DNA from: Mycolicibacterium fallax | GTDB lineage: Bacteria; Actinomycetota; Actinomycetes; Mycobacteriales; Mycobacteriaceae | Direction: 5' to 3' | Assembly: GCF_010726955.1 (NCBI RefSeq) | Contig: NZ_AP022603.1 | Location: forward strand, 62,001-126,000 | Length of the DNA: 64,000 nucleotides | Shown here: positions 8,962 to 18,090 of the stretch, one piece after another | Layout: each line of letters begins with the position of its first letter | How positions within the stretch are numbered: position 1 is the first letter of the stretch | Position numbers and translations under genes: made by a program | Notes under the pieces: generated by a model | Seen by the model: the letters and a program-made list of their open reading frames with translations, nothing else | Database searches by the model: none | What the model was told of the DNA's origin: nothing

Positions 8962-10023
8962 GTGGCCGTGACGAACGGTTCCCCGCAGGCCGGTCCGCTG
9001 GCCGGCATCAAGGTGATCGAGGTCGGCTCGGTGCTGGCCGGGCCGTACGCCACGCTCATGCTGGCCGATCTGGGCGCCGAGGTCACCAAGATCGAGCCGC
9101 CGGCCGGCGACATCTCCCGTCAGGTCTCCGACAGCTACTTCGCCAGCATCAACCGCGGCAAACGATCGGTGGTGTTGGAGCTCGACACCGCGGCGGGGCA
9201 GCGCCGGCTCGGCGAGCTGGTCGCCGAATCGGATGCCCTGCTGGTCAATATGAAGCCCTCGGCGATCCACCGGTTCGGGTTGACCTACCAGGCGCTGCGG
9301 CGGCACAACGAGAAGATCGTCTGCGTGGCGCTGACCGGTTTCGGGTTGCACGGCGGTGACCATCCGGCGTTCGACCACATCGTGCAGGCCGCCACCGGGG
9401 TCGCCGCGATGACCGGCGATCCCGGCGGCCCGCCGACGCTGCCCGGCTACACCTCGGTCGACAACTCCACCGGGCTCACCGCCGCGCTGGGCCTGCTGGC
9501 GCAGATCATCGCCGGGCGCGGCGGGCAGCTCGACGTCAGCATGCGCGACGTGATGCTCTCCCAGCTCAACTACCACGCCGCGGCCTACCTCAACGACGGC
9601 GTGCACCCGCAGCGGCTGCCCAACGGGGCGCACAAGTTCTACGTGCCGGCCCAGCTCTTCGACACCGCGGCGGGGTACCTCGCGCTGTTCATCACCTACG
9701 ACGGGTTCTGGCGGGCGTTTGCCGCGGAGGCCGGGCTGTCGGGTTTTGCCACCATGGCCGAACGGGTCGCCAACCGGGAGGCGGTGCTGGCGGCGGTGTC
9801 CGCGGCGCTGGCGACCGACACCGCGAGCAATTGGGAGACTCGGCTCACCGCGCGCGGGATTCCGGCGGCCGCGGTGCGCACGCTGCCCGAGGCCCTGGAC
9901 CGCAACCCGGACAGCGTGATCACCGCCGGGCCGTACCGGCTGGTCGGTTGCCCGATCCGGATCGACGGTCACACCCCGGATTACCGGCCCGCGCCGGCGC
10001 TGGGCGCCAATCAGCAGTCGTAG
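8962..10023 (+). CDS. CaiB/BaiF-family CoA transferase
   Basis: A 353-aa class III CoA transferase, moving CoA between carboxylic acids. It has the N-terminal GIKVIEVGSVLAGPYATLML, the family hallmark ADLGAEVTKIEPP, and INRGKRSVVLEL. The segment FDHIVQAATGVAAMTGDPGG and then GYTSVDNSTGL contains the likely catalytic Asp (VDN). Slightly shorter than the usual 380-400 aa. Starts at GTG 8962 immediately after the LLM stop. Its 3' end overlaps the convergent ferredoxin gene by 13 bases. Confidence 0.88.
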   Translation: MAVTNGSPQAGPLAGIKVIEVGSVLAGPYATLMLADLGAEVTKIEPPAGDISRQVSDSYFASINRGKRSVVLELDTAAGQRRLGELVAESDALLVNMKPSAIHRFGLTYQALRRHNEKIVCVALTGFGLHGGDHPAFDHIVQAATGVAAMTGDPGGPPTLPGYTSVDNSTGLTAALGLLAQIIAGRGGQLDVSMRDVMLSQLNYHAAAYLNDGVHPQRLPNGAHKFYVPAQLFDTAAGYLALFITYDGFWRAFAAEAGLSGFATMAERVANREAVLAAVSAALATDTASNWETRLTARGIPAAAVRTLPEALDRNPDSVITAGPYRLVGCPIRIDGHTPDYRPAPALGANQQS

Positions 10024-10334
10024 TCGACCTCGACCGAGCAGTCCGGAACGCCCTGGCAGGTCAGCACGTAGCCCTCCTCGACCTCGTCGTCATCGAGGGC
10101 GTCGTTCACCCGCATGGTCGCCGTCCCGCTGGACAGCTTGGCCATGCAGGTGCCGCAGTTGCCTGCCTCGCAGGAGAACGGCGGGGTCAGCCCGGCGCGG
10201 CGGGCCGACTCCAGGATGGTCTCGCCCGGTTGCGCGGTGATGGTGGCGTGCCGACCATCGAGGTGGACGGTCACCTCCGGCCGCTCCGCGGTGCTGCCGG
10301 CCGTTGCGGTGTCGGCGGACGCCGGTGAAGTCAT
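10011..10334 (-). CDS. [2Fe-2S] ferredoxin, plant type
   Basis: A 107-aa soluble ferredoxin carrying electrons to an oxygenase. Cluster ligands fit Cys55, Cys60, Cys63 (CEAGNCGTC) and Cys93 (LTCQG). The fold resembles the C-terminal ferredoxin domain of phthalate-dioxygenase-type reductases such as KshB, here as a stand-alone protein without FAD or NADH domains. ATG 10334 has GGAGAGG upstream; further in-frame starts exist upstream but lack support. Divergent from the acyl-CoA synthetase with a perfect island operator (10420-10434) between them. A reductase partner is not adjacent; the Rieske oxygenases of the window are candidate acceptors. Confidence 0.88.
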   Translation of the reverse strand: MTSPASADTATAGSTAERPEVTVHLDGRHATITAQPGETILESARRAGLTPPFSCEAGNCGTCMAKLSSGTATMRVNDALDDDEVEEGYVLTCQGVPDCSVEVDYDC

Positions 10335-10419
10335 GGGACTCTTACCTCTCCAAACGGTGTCGGCAATGGCCACCTCACGCAGCGTGGCAATCACTATGGT
10401 AGGTGTATTCTACCGCAAC

Positions 10420-10434
10420 GAGAATAGTATTCTC
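10420..10434 (+). promoter_or_regulatory. Island operator, perfect copy
   Basis: GAGAAT-AGT-ATTCTC, a perfect 15-base palindrome with a 3-base spacer. It lies in the 137-base divergent region between the ferredoxin (start 10334) and the acyl-CoA synthetase (start 10472). The same palindrome recurs in front of several other operons in the window. Confidence 0.7.
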
Positions 10435-10471
10435 ATCCGGGATTTGCCCGCCGCACCCTCGAGGAGGACCG

Positions 10472-11878
10472 ATGCCCGATCCGGTCGTGCTCGTCGGCCC
10501 GCAGCGGTCCTACCGGCGCACCGAACTCGACGCCGACATCGCCGGACTGGCCGCTGAATTGGCCGAACGCGGCGCCGGACCCGGTCGGCGGGTTGCCCTG
10601 ATGTCGTCGAACCGGCCCGAGTTCGTCGTCGCGCTCTACGCGGTGTGGCGCCTCGGCGCGGCCGTCGTGCTGCTCAGCCCGGCGTGGAAGTCCGGCGAGG
10701 TGCGGCACGCACTCGACCTGACCGGCGCCGACATCGCCGTCGGCGATCATCCGGTGCTGGCCGAGCAGCTGCCGATGCGTCACCTCGACGAACCGATCGC
10801 GGCCGCTCCGCACGCGCCGCCGCCGCCCGCGCCGGACCCCGGCGACGAGGCGGTGCTGGTGTTCAGCTCGGGCACCACCGGCCTGCCCAAGGCGGTCCGG
10901 CACACTCACGGATCGTTCGCCGCCGCGGTCGCGCACTGGCGCACGGTGCTGGCGCTGACCGACCGCGACCGGATGCAGATCGCCACCCCGCCGTCGCACA
11001 TCCTCGGCCTGCTCAACATCGCCACCATGCTCGACGTTGGGGGTTGGCTGCGACTGCACCGCCGCTTCGACATCGACGCGCTGCTGGCCGGTATTGAGAC
11101 CGACCGGATCACCGTCGAGATGGCCGTCGCGCCGATCGCGCTGGCGATCGCCGCGCACCCCGAGCTGGAGCGCTTCGACCTGTCCTCGCTGCGCTACCTG
11201 ATGTGGTGCGCCACCCCGGTCACCGCCGCCGTCGCCGAGACGGTCACCCGCCGCACCGGGGTGTGCTGGCTGACCGCGTACGGCAGCACCGAGCTTCCGG
11301 TGTTGGCCTGCAACGAGATCGGATCGGGCCGGCTGGACACCGTCGGGCGGGCGGCTCCCGGGGTGCGGCTGCGGGCGGTCCGTCCCGACGGGACCGCCGC
11401 CCCGGTCGGCGAGCCGGGCGAGATCTGGGCGGCCGCGGACTCGCTGATGGCCGGCTATCTGCCCGACTCGGCGACCGCCGAGGCGGTCACCGACGGCTGG
11501 TACCACACCGGTGACATCGGTGTGTTCGACGACGGCGGCTGGTTGCAGATCACCGACCGCAGTAAGGAGATGATCAAGGTCCGGGGCTTCCAGGTCGCCC
11601 CGGCCGAGGTGGAGGCCGTGCTGCACGGTCACCCGGCGGTCGCCGACTGCGCGGTCTTCGGAGTGCCCGCGGGTGCCGACGGCGAGCGGGTCATCGCCGC
11701 GGTGTCCCGCGGCGCCGAGGTGTCGGCCGCCGAACTGATCGACCTGGTGGATTCCCGACTGGCCGGCTACAAACGGCCCGCCGAGATCGTGTTCGTCCCC
11801 GAAATACCGCGCCTGCCTTCGGGCAAGGTGCTGCGCCGTGTGCTGAAGGAGCGCCATGGATGTCCGATTGACAAGTGA
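10472..11878 (+). CDS. Acyl-CoA synthetase (AMP-binding, ANL superfamily)
   Basis: A 468-aa ligase that activates a carboxylic acid with ATP and CoA. The adenylate P-loop is VLVFSSGTTGLPKAVRHTH, followed by TAYGSTELPVL (A5-like), GWYHTGDIG with the ribose-binding Asp, and the C-terminal PSGKVLRRVLKE carrying the catalytic lysine. Slightly short for the family, but all core motifs are present. ATG 10472 has a strong GAGGAGGA site (10461-10468). First gene of a tight operon with two acyl-CoA dehydrogenase subunits and a crotonase, which points to activation and beta-oxidation of one substrate. Confidence 0.9.
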   Translation: MPDPVVLVGPQRSYRRTELDADIAGLAAELAERGAGPGRRVALMSSNRPEFVVALYAVWRLGAAVVLLSPAWKSGEVRHALDLTGADIAVGDHPVLAEQLPMRHLDEPIAAAPHAPPPPAPDPGDEAVLVFSSGTTGLPKAVRHTHGSFAAAVAHWRTVLALTDRDRMQIATPPSHILGLLNIATMLDVGGWLRLHRRFDIDALLAGIETDRITVEMAVAPIALAIAAHPELERFDLSSLRYLMWCATPVTAAVAETVTRRTGVCWLTAYGSTELPVLACNEIGSGRLDTVGRAAPGVRLRAVRPDGTAAPVGEPGEIWAAADSLMAGYLPDSATAEAVTDGWYHTGDIGVFDDGGWLQITDRSKEMIKVRGFQVAPAEVEAVLHGHPAVADCAVFGVPAGADGERVIAAVSRGAEVSAAELIDLVDSRLAGYKRPAEIVFVPEIPRLPSGKVLRRVLKERHGCPIDK

Positions 11879-12761
11879 ACAACAGCAGTTGCGTGACGCG
11901 GCCGCCAAGCTGGCCGACGATCTGGGCCCCGGCTCGGTCGCCGAGCTTGACGACGCCGCCCGGATCGACCGGCTGGAGCGTGCGCTGGCCGGTACCGGCT
12001 GGCGATCGCTGCGCTCGGACGGGGCCTCCGGGGTGGAGGTCGCGATCGTCGCCGAGGAGTTCGGCCGCGCACTGGTCGACGCCGCCTTCCTGGGCCCGGT
12101 GCTCGCCGATGAGGCGCTGCGCTGCTCCGGTGGGCAGCCCGCCGACGGGCTGACCGTCGCGGTGGCCGGCGCGGCCTTCGACGCCCGCGGCGCGCGCACC
12201 GCGGTCCGGGTGGACGGGCCGGCCGTTGCCACCGCGCCGGTGGGCGAGCCGAACGGCGGCGCCGATCTGACCCGAACCCGCGCCGCGGTAGGCGAATTCG
12301 ACGCCGTGGGCACTCTTGACGACGACGCCGCGGTGCGCTGGCAGGCGCTGGCGCTGGTGATCACCGCCGCCGATCTGGTCGGGGTGTCCCGGGGCGCCCT
12401 GGATCTCGGGGTCGAGTACGCGAAGATCCGCGAGCAGTACGGCAAGTCGATCGGCTCGTATCAGGCCGTGGCGCACCTGCTCGCCGAGAGCCTGACCCTG
12501 GTCGAGGGTTCGATCAGCATCCTGCGGCACGCCGCCTGGGCGGTTGACGAACTGGATCCGGCCGAGGCGCTGCGCGCGGCCCGGGTCGCCAAGCTGTACT
12601 GCGCGCGCGCCGCCCGCACGGTGTGCGAGACGTCCATCCAGGTGCACGGCGGCATTGGCAACACCTGGGAGTGCCTGGCGCACGTCTACCTGCGCCGTGC
12701 GCTCACCTCGACCGAACTGTGGCCCGTCAAGTTGGAGGAGATCGATCTTGGACTTTCGTGA
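11856..12761 (+). CDS. Acyl-CoA dehydrogenase subunit (small, FadE-like)
   Basis: A 301-aa acyl-CoA dehydrogenase, shorter than the usual 380 aa because the N-terminal and middle beta domains are reduced. The C-terminal domain is well kept: REQYGKSIGSYQAVAHLLAE and QVHGGIGNTWECLAHVYLRR, which supply FAD and dimer contacts. This size and the adjacent full-length partner fit the alpha2beta2 acyl-CoA dehydrogenases known from steroid side-chain degradation. It overlaps the synthetase by 23 bases and the next dehydrogenase by 14 bases, so the products are likely made in equal amounts. Confidence 0.88.
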   Translation: MDVRLTSEQQQLRDAAAKLADDLGPGSVAELDDAARIDRLERALAGTGWRSLRSDGASGVEVAIVAEEFGRALVDAAFLGPVLADEALRCSGGQPADGLTVAVAGAAFDARGARTAVRVDGPAVATAPVGEPNGGADLTRTRAAVGEFDAVGTLDDDAAVRWQALALVITAADLVGVSRGALDLGVEYAKIREQYGKSIGSYQAVAHLLAESLTLVEGSISILRHAAWAVDELDPAEALRAARVAKLYCARAARTVCETSIQVHGGIGNTWECLAHVYLRRALTSTELWPVKLEEIDLGLS

Positions 12762-13836
12762 TTCGGCCGACGAGGCCGCCTTCCGTGCCCGGCTGCGTGA
12801 CTGGCTTTCGGTGCACGCCAAGGAGTTTCCCACCTCCGGCGACGAGTACTGGGCAAAACAGGGGGAGTGGCACCGCGCGCTGTATGCCGGCGGCTTCTTC
12901 GGGGTGACCTGGCCCAAGGAATACGGCGGCCAGGAACTGCCGCCGGTCTACGACGTCATCCTCGATGAGGAACTGGCCCGCTACGGCGCCCCGCCGCGGC
13001 CCAGCCTGGGCTACCTGGTGGTCGGCCTCGGTCACCACGGCAGCGCGGAGATCCAGTCCCGATTCCTGCCGGGCATGATCGACGGCACCCAGCGCTGGTG
13101 CCAGGGCTTCTCCGAGCCCGGCGCGGGCTCGGACCTGGCGTCGCTGACCACCACCGCCACCCGGGACGGTGACAACTGGGTGATCAACGGGCACAAGATC
13201 TGGACCAGCTACTCCGATGTCGCCGACTGGTGTCTGGTGTTGGCCCGCACCGATCCGGAGGCCAAGCGGCACAAGGGAATCTCGGCGTTCATCGTCGCGA
13301 TGGACCAGCCCGGTGTGCAGCAGCGGCCGCTGGAGATGATCAATGGCACCACCACCGAGTTCGGCCAGGTCAGCTTCGACGACGCGGTGGTGCCGGCGGA
13401 GAACATGGTCGGCGAACCCGGCGCGGGCTGGGCGCTGGCGATGACCGTCGTCGGCCACGAGCGCGAGCCCTCGACGCTGGGGTATGCCGCCCGGTACGGA
13501 AAGCTGGTGCGCCAGATGGCCGCTCGCTGTCCGGGGGCGGTGCCCGAGGACCTGGCCTGGGCGGCCGTGCAGACCGAGATGCTCACCCACCACGTGCGGC
13601 GGCGGCTGTCCGAGCAGCTCGACGGCATCTCGCACGGCTCGGACGGCTCGATCGACAAGCTGCTGATGACCTGGGTGGACCAGTCCGTTGGGCACGCCGG
13701 CCTGGCGGTCGGCGGCACCGCCGACCCGGACCTGTTCAGCGCCTACCTGTACAGCCGCGCGCAGAGTGTGATGGGCGGCACCTCGCAGATTCAGAAGAAC
13801 ATCATCGCCTCACGAATCCTGGGATTAGGAGTCTGA
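12748..13836 (+). CDS. Acyl-CoA dehydrogenase subunit (large, FadE-like)
   Basis: A 362-aa acyl-CoA dehydrogenase. Middle-domain motif WCQGFSEPGAGSDLASL and VINGHKIWTSYSDVADW bind FAD and substrate; the C-terminus ends GGTSQIQKNIIASRILGL, the usual family ending. The start is TTG 12748, with GGAGGAG (12734-12740) upstream and the product beginning LDFRDSADEAAF; no ATG lies close by. Overlaps the smaller subunit gene and probably forms a heteromer with it. Confidence 0.9.
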   Translation: MDFRDSADEAAFRARLRDWLSVHAKEFPTSGDEYWAKQGEWHRALYAGGFFGVTWPKEYGGQELPPVYDVILDEELARYGAPPRPSLGYLVVGLGHHGSAEIQSRFLPGMIDGTQRWCQGFSEPGAGSDLASLTTTATRDGDNWVINGHKIWTSYSDVADWCLVLARTDPEAKRHKGISAFIVAMDQPGVQQRPLEMINGTTTEFGQVSFDDAVVPAENMVGEPGAGWALAMTVVGHEREPSTLGYAARYGKLVRQMAARCPGAVPEDLAWAAVQTEMLTHHVRRRLSEQLDGISHGSDGSIDKLLMTWVDQSVGHAGLAVGGTADPDLFSAYLYSRAQSVMGGTSQIQKNIIASRILGLGV

Positions 13837-13837
13837 C

Positions 13838-14605
13838 ATGTACGGCATGCCAACCGAAATCGACGTCACCGCCGACGGACCGCTGCGGATCATCACGCTG
13901 AACCGGCCGGACGCGCTCAACGCCGTCAACGACAACCTGCACGTCGGGCTGGCCAACCTGTGGAACGAGCTCAACGAGGACGCCGGGGCCCGCGCCGCGG
14001 TGCTCACCGGCGCCGGCCGGGCGTTCTCGGCCGGCGGCGACTTCAACTACCTCGACGAGTTGCGCCGCGATGAGGCCCTGCGCACCAAGACCATCAAGCA
14101 CGGCCGCGACATCGTGCTGGGCATGATCAAGTGCCGGATCCCGGTGATCGCGGCCGTCAACGGCCCGGCGGTGGGGCTGGGCTGCAGCCTGGCGGCGCTG
14201 TCGGACATCGTCTACATGGCCGAGACCGCGCATTTCGCCGACCCGCACGTGTCGATCGGCCTGGTCGCCGCCGACGGCGGTCCGCTGGTGTGGCCGATGC
14301 AGATCAGCTTCCTGCAGGCCAAGGAGTACGCGCTGACCGGCGCCCGGATCAGCGCGGCCAAGGCACTCGAGCTGGGGCTGGCCAACCACGTGGTGCCGGA
14401 TCCGCTGGCCGCGGCGATGGAATGTGCGCAGGGCATCCTGAAGCTGCCGCAGCAGGCCGTCGAGGCCACCAAGCGGCTGATGAACATGCAGCTGGAGCGC
14501 TCGGTGACCACCTCGCTGGACTACGCGAACCTCTCGGAATACGTGTCCTTCGGGACCGCGGACTTCAACCGGATCGTGGACCGGCTGACGGCCAAGAACA
14601 AGTAG
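13838..14605 (+). CDS. Crotonase-family protein (enoyl-CoA hydratase/isomerase-like)
   Basis: A 255-aa crotonase-fold enzyme. CoA/oxyanion-hole motifs are present: RAFSAGGDFNYL and NGPAVGLGCSLAALSDI. The two glutamates of classic enoyl-CoA hydratase are absent: the positions hold Ser117 (GCSLA) and His137 (FADPHVSIG), with Asp146 in the following loop. It may therefore catalyse isomerisation, hydrolysis or C-C cleavage rather than simple hydration, or use other residues. ATG 13838 begins one base after the dehydrogenase stop. Last gene of the operon begun at 10472, followed by a strong terminator. Confidence 0.87.
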   Translation: MYGMPTEIDVTADGPLRIITLNRPDALNAVNDNLHVGLANLWNELNEDAGARAAVLTGAGRAFSAGGDFNYLDELRRDEALRTKTIKHGRDIVLGMIKCRIPVIAAVNGPAVGLGCSLAALSDIVYMAETAHFADPHVSIGLVAADGGPLVWPMQISFLQAKEYALTGARISAAKALELGLANHVVPDPLAAAMECAQGILKLPQQAVEATKRLMNMQLERSVTTSLDYANLSEYVSFGTADFNRIVDRLTAKNK

Positions 14606-14657
14606 CCGGACAAACAAAATCGGGAGCCCCGCGGGGCTCCCGATTTTGTTTGTCCGG
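14606..14657. terminator. Bidirectional terminator, perfect 52-base palindrome
   Basis: A perfect inverted repeat of two 26-base arms with no spacer, beginning CCGGACAAACAAAATCGGGA and centred on GGGGCTCC-type pairing at CCCCGCGGGG. Each arm ends in an A- or T-rich run, as expected of a terminator that works both ways. It fills exactly the gap between the stop codon of the crotonase (+) and that of the aldehyde dehydrogenase (-). Confidence 0.85.
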
Positions 14658-16100
<1,443 letters not shown>

Positions 16101-16131
16101 TCTTCTGTTCCTTTCGGCTGGCCGCTCCGGA

Positions 16132-16147
16132 GGTTACGCGCATAACC
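16132..16147. promoter_or_regulatory. Inverted repeat upstream of aldehyde dehydrogenase
   Basis: GGTTA-CGCGCA-TAACC, a nearly perfect palindrome 32 bases before the TTG start. It could be an operator for the aldehyde dehydrogenase; no regulator can be assigned. Confidence 0.3.
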
Positions 16148-16223
16148 AAGTGGAGTCCAGGGCCGGCCGGGAACCGGATGAGATCGGTGGGCGCCGACGG
16201 CGTCAGTTCAATTCTCGGACTGG

Positions 16224-16238
16224 TAGAACTACGTTCTC
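16224..16238 (+). promoter_or_regulatory. Degenerate island operator
   Basis: TAGAAC-TAC-GTTCTC matches GAGAAT-N3-ATTCTC at 9 of 12 fixed positions and is itself a good palindrome (AGAAC-TAC-GTTCT). It lies between the aldehyde dehydrogenase start (16100) and the TetR stop (16242). Confidence 0.4.
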
Positions 16239-16241
16239 CAG

Positions 16242-16901
16242 CTAGCTGGCGGCGGCGAATCCCCGGGCGCAGAAGTTCCAGACCTCCTCGGAGGTGATGG
16301 GCTTGATGCCCTCTTCCTCCTCGGTCGGGGCGCTGGACTGGGCGGTGAACATGACGGTCTGCATGGTCATCGCCGCCATCCGGCGGGGATTGACCCCGCC
16401 GCGCAGCCGGCCGGCCGCCTCGGCTTCCTCCATCAGCTCGGTGAACAGCATCAACAGCGGGGCGTGCGCCACCCGGACCTCGGTCGGATGCGAGATCAGC
16501 AGCTGCGGCGCGAAGTCGGTGAACAGTGGCCGCTTGGCGGACGGATCCGGCCGGGACAGCTCGAAAAGCAGCTCGATGGCGACCTTGAGGCGGTCCAGCG
16601 GATCCTCCTGGCCGCCGGTGGCCGCGCGAATCTGGTTGGCCGCCCGACTCAGGGCGTCCTCGAACAGCGCGAGCAGCAGCTCGTGCTTACCGTCGAACTG
16701 CAGGTAGAAGCTGCGCAGCGACTGCCGGGACCGGTCCACGACCTCCTGCACGGTGAAGTCGGTGCTGCCCTTTTCGGTGATGATCGCCTGGGCCGCGTCG
16801 AGGAAACGCTGCACCCGCTGGGCGGCGCGCAGCTTGGCCGTCTTGATCGACCGTTCGACGGCGCGCTGCTTCCAGGCGGGTTCTTCGCTGGGGCTGCTCA
16901 C
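16242..16901 (-). CDS. TetR-family regulator, candidate controller of the island
   Basis: A 219-aa TetR protein. The helix-turn-helix is near residues 48-80 (DFTVQEVVDRSRQSLRSFYL, then QFDGKHELLLALF), preceded by a basic N-terminal stretch with KTAKLRAAQRVQRFLDAAQ. The ligand domain is large and Met-rich. GTG start at 16901. Its promoter region (16902-17076) is shared with a divergent acyl-CoA dehydrogenase operon and contains a perfect island palindrome (17024-17038). That arrangement is the classic one for an autoregulated TetR repressor, so it is the best candidate for binding the repeated operator. This assignment is inference. Confidence 0.88.
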   Translation of the reverse strand: MSSPSEEPAWKQRAVERSIKTAKLRAAQRVQRFLDAAQAIITEKGSTDFTVQEVVDRSRQSLRSFYLQFDGKHELLLALFEDALSRAANQIRAATGGQEDPLDRLKVAIELLFELSRPDPSAKRPLFTDFAPQLLISHPTEVRVAHAPLLMLFTELMEEAEAAGRLRGGVNPRRMAAMTMQTVMFTAQSSAPTEEEEGIKPITSEEVWNFCARGFAAAS

Positions 16902-17023
16902 CGGAGGGCCCGATCGCCGCGAACTGAGTGGGACATAGCAGAACTGTAACGGACAATATGTCGAGTTCGGGCACGCTACGGCGGTTTGTGACGCAGATTT
17001 CGAGATTATTCCTACCGCATTGT

Positions 17024-17038
17024 GAGAATGCTATTCTC
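17024..17038 (+). promoter_or_regulatory. Island operator, perfect copy
   Basis: GAGAAT-GCT-ATTCTC, identical base for base to the copy at 42896-42910. Lies between the TetR gene (start 16901) and the acyl-CoA dehydrogenase operon (start 17077). Confidence 0.7.
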
Positions 17039-17076
17039 CCGGGGTAAATCTGCAGGCGATTCGATGAGGTGACCGG

Positions 17077-18087
17077 ATGCTCTTGGAGCTCGATTCCGAC
17101 CAGCGGTTCTGGCGCGACACACTGCGCGACGCGTTGGCCAAGGAATGCCCAGCGACGCTGGTGCGTTCGGTGGCCGAGGACGGCGCCGACACCGGTGCGC
17201 TGTGGCAGACCTACCTGGATATGGGCTGGACCGAACTGACCGACCCGGCCGAGGCCGTCGAGCTGGGTCTGCTGGTCGAGGGACTGGGCGCGGCCACCGA
17301 CCCCACCCCGTTCCTGGCGACGATGACCCAGTTCAACCCGCTGGTCGGCGCGCTGGCCGACCCGAAGCGCAGCGGCGCCGCCGTTTACGACGGGGTGACC
17401 GCCGCCCGCACCGCCACCGGCTGGGTGCTCGACGGCACCTGCCGGCACGTCCTGGACGGTGACCGGGCCGACCGGCTGGCCGTGGTGACCCCCGCCGGGG
17501 TGTTCGTGGTGACCCCCGAGCAGGTGCGCGCCCGCCGGGTGCAGGTCTTCGATCCGGTGCTGCACGTCGCCGAGGTGACGTTGCCCGGCGTCGAGGTGGA
17601 CGACGCCGCGCGGGTGTCCGGCGCCGACGTCGAGCGGGCCCGGCAGGTCGCCCAGACCGGGATGGCGCTGACCATGGTCGGGGCCTGCCAGCGGGTGCTG
17701 GACCTGGTGCTCGAGCACGTCGGCAGCCGTAAGCAGTTCGACGTGTTGATCGGCTCCTTCCAGGCCGTGCAGCACAAGGCCGCCGACATGCACGTGGCGA
17801 TCGAACGGGCCCGCGCGCTGGCCTATTTCGCCGCGCTGACCCTGGCCGAGGGGGACCCGCGCAGCCGGATGGCGGCGATGATGGCCAAGGCCGGCGCCGG
17901 CGAATGCCAGTCGCTGGTCTTCAAGCACGGCGTGCAGCTGTTCGGCGCGATGGGCTTCACCTGGGAGAACGACGTGCAGTTCCCGCTCAAGCGGGCCAAG
18001 GCCGGCGAGTTGATGCTGGGCGGTGCGGCCGAGCACCGGGCCCGCATCACCGAGGAGTCCCTGGCCGCCGCCCGGCTGGGGGTCTGA
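17077..18087 (+). CDS. Acyl-CoA dehydrogenase subunit (FadE-like)
   Basis: A 336-aa acyl-CoA dehydrogenase of the reduced type. The C-terminal helical domain is clear, with SRKQFDVLIGSFQAVQHKAA and FKHGVQLFGAMGFTWENDVQ; the N-terminal and middle domains are abbreviated. ATG 17077 follows GAGGTG. The downstream gene at 18091 encodes a full-length dehydrogenase only 3 bases away, so the two probably form a heteromeric enzyme as in the FadE26-FadE27 type. The promoter carries a perfect island operator. Confidence 0.88.
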   Translation: MLLELDSDQRFWRDTLRDALAKECPATLVRSVAEDGADTGALWQTYLDMGWTELTDPAEAVELGLLVEGLGAATDPTPFLATMTQFNPLVGALADPKRSGAAVYDGVTAARTATGWVLDGTCRHVLDGDRADRLAVVTPAGVFVVTPEQVRARRVQVFDPVLHVAEVTLPGVEVDDAARVSGADVERARQVAQTGMALTMVGACQRVLDLVLEHVGSRKQFDVLIGSFQAVQHKAADMHVAIERARALAYFAALTLAEGDPRSRMAAMMAKAGAGECQSLVFKHGVQLFGAMGFTWENDVQFPLKRAKAGELMLGGAAEHRARITEESLAAARLGV

Positions 18088-18090
18088 TCC

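Noticed and set aside
16224..16238. KstR-type steroid operator
   Set aside because: The AAC and GTT half-sites are three bases apart instead of two, and the flanks fit the island palindrome better.
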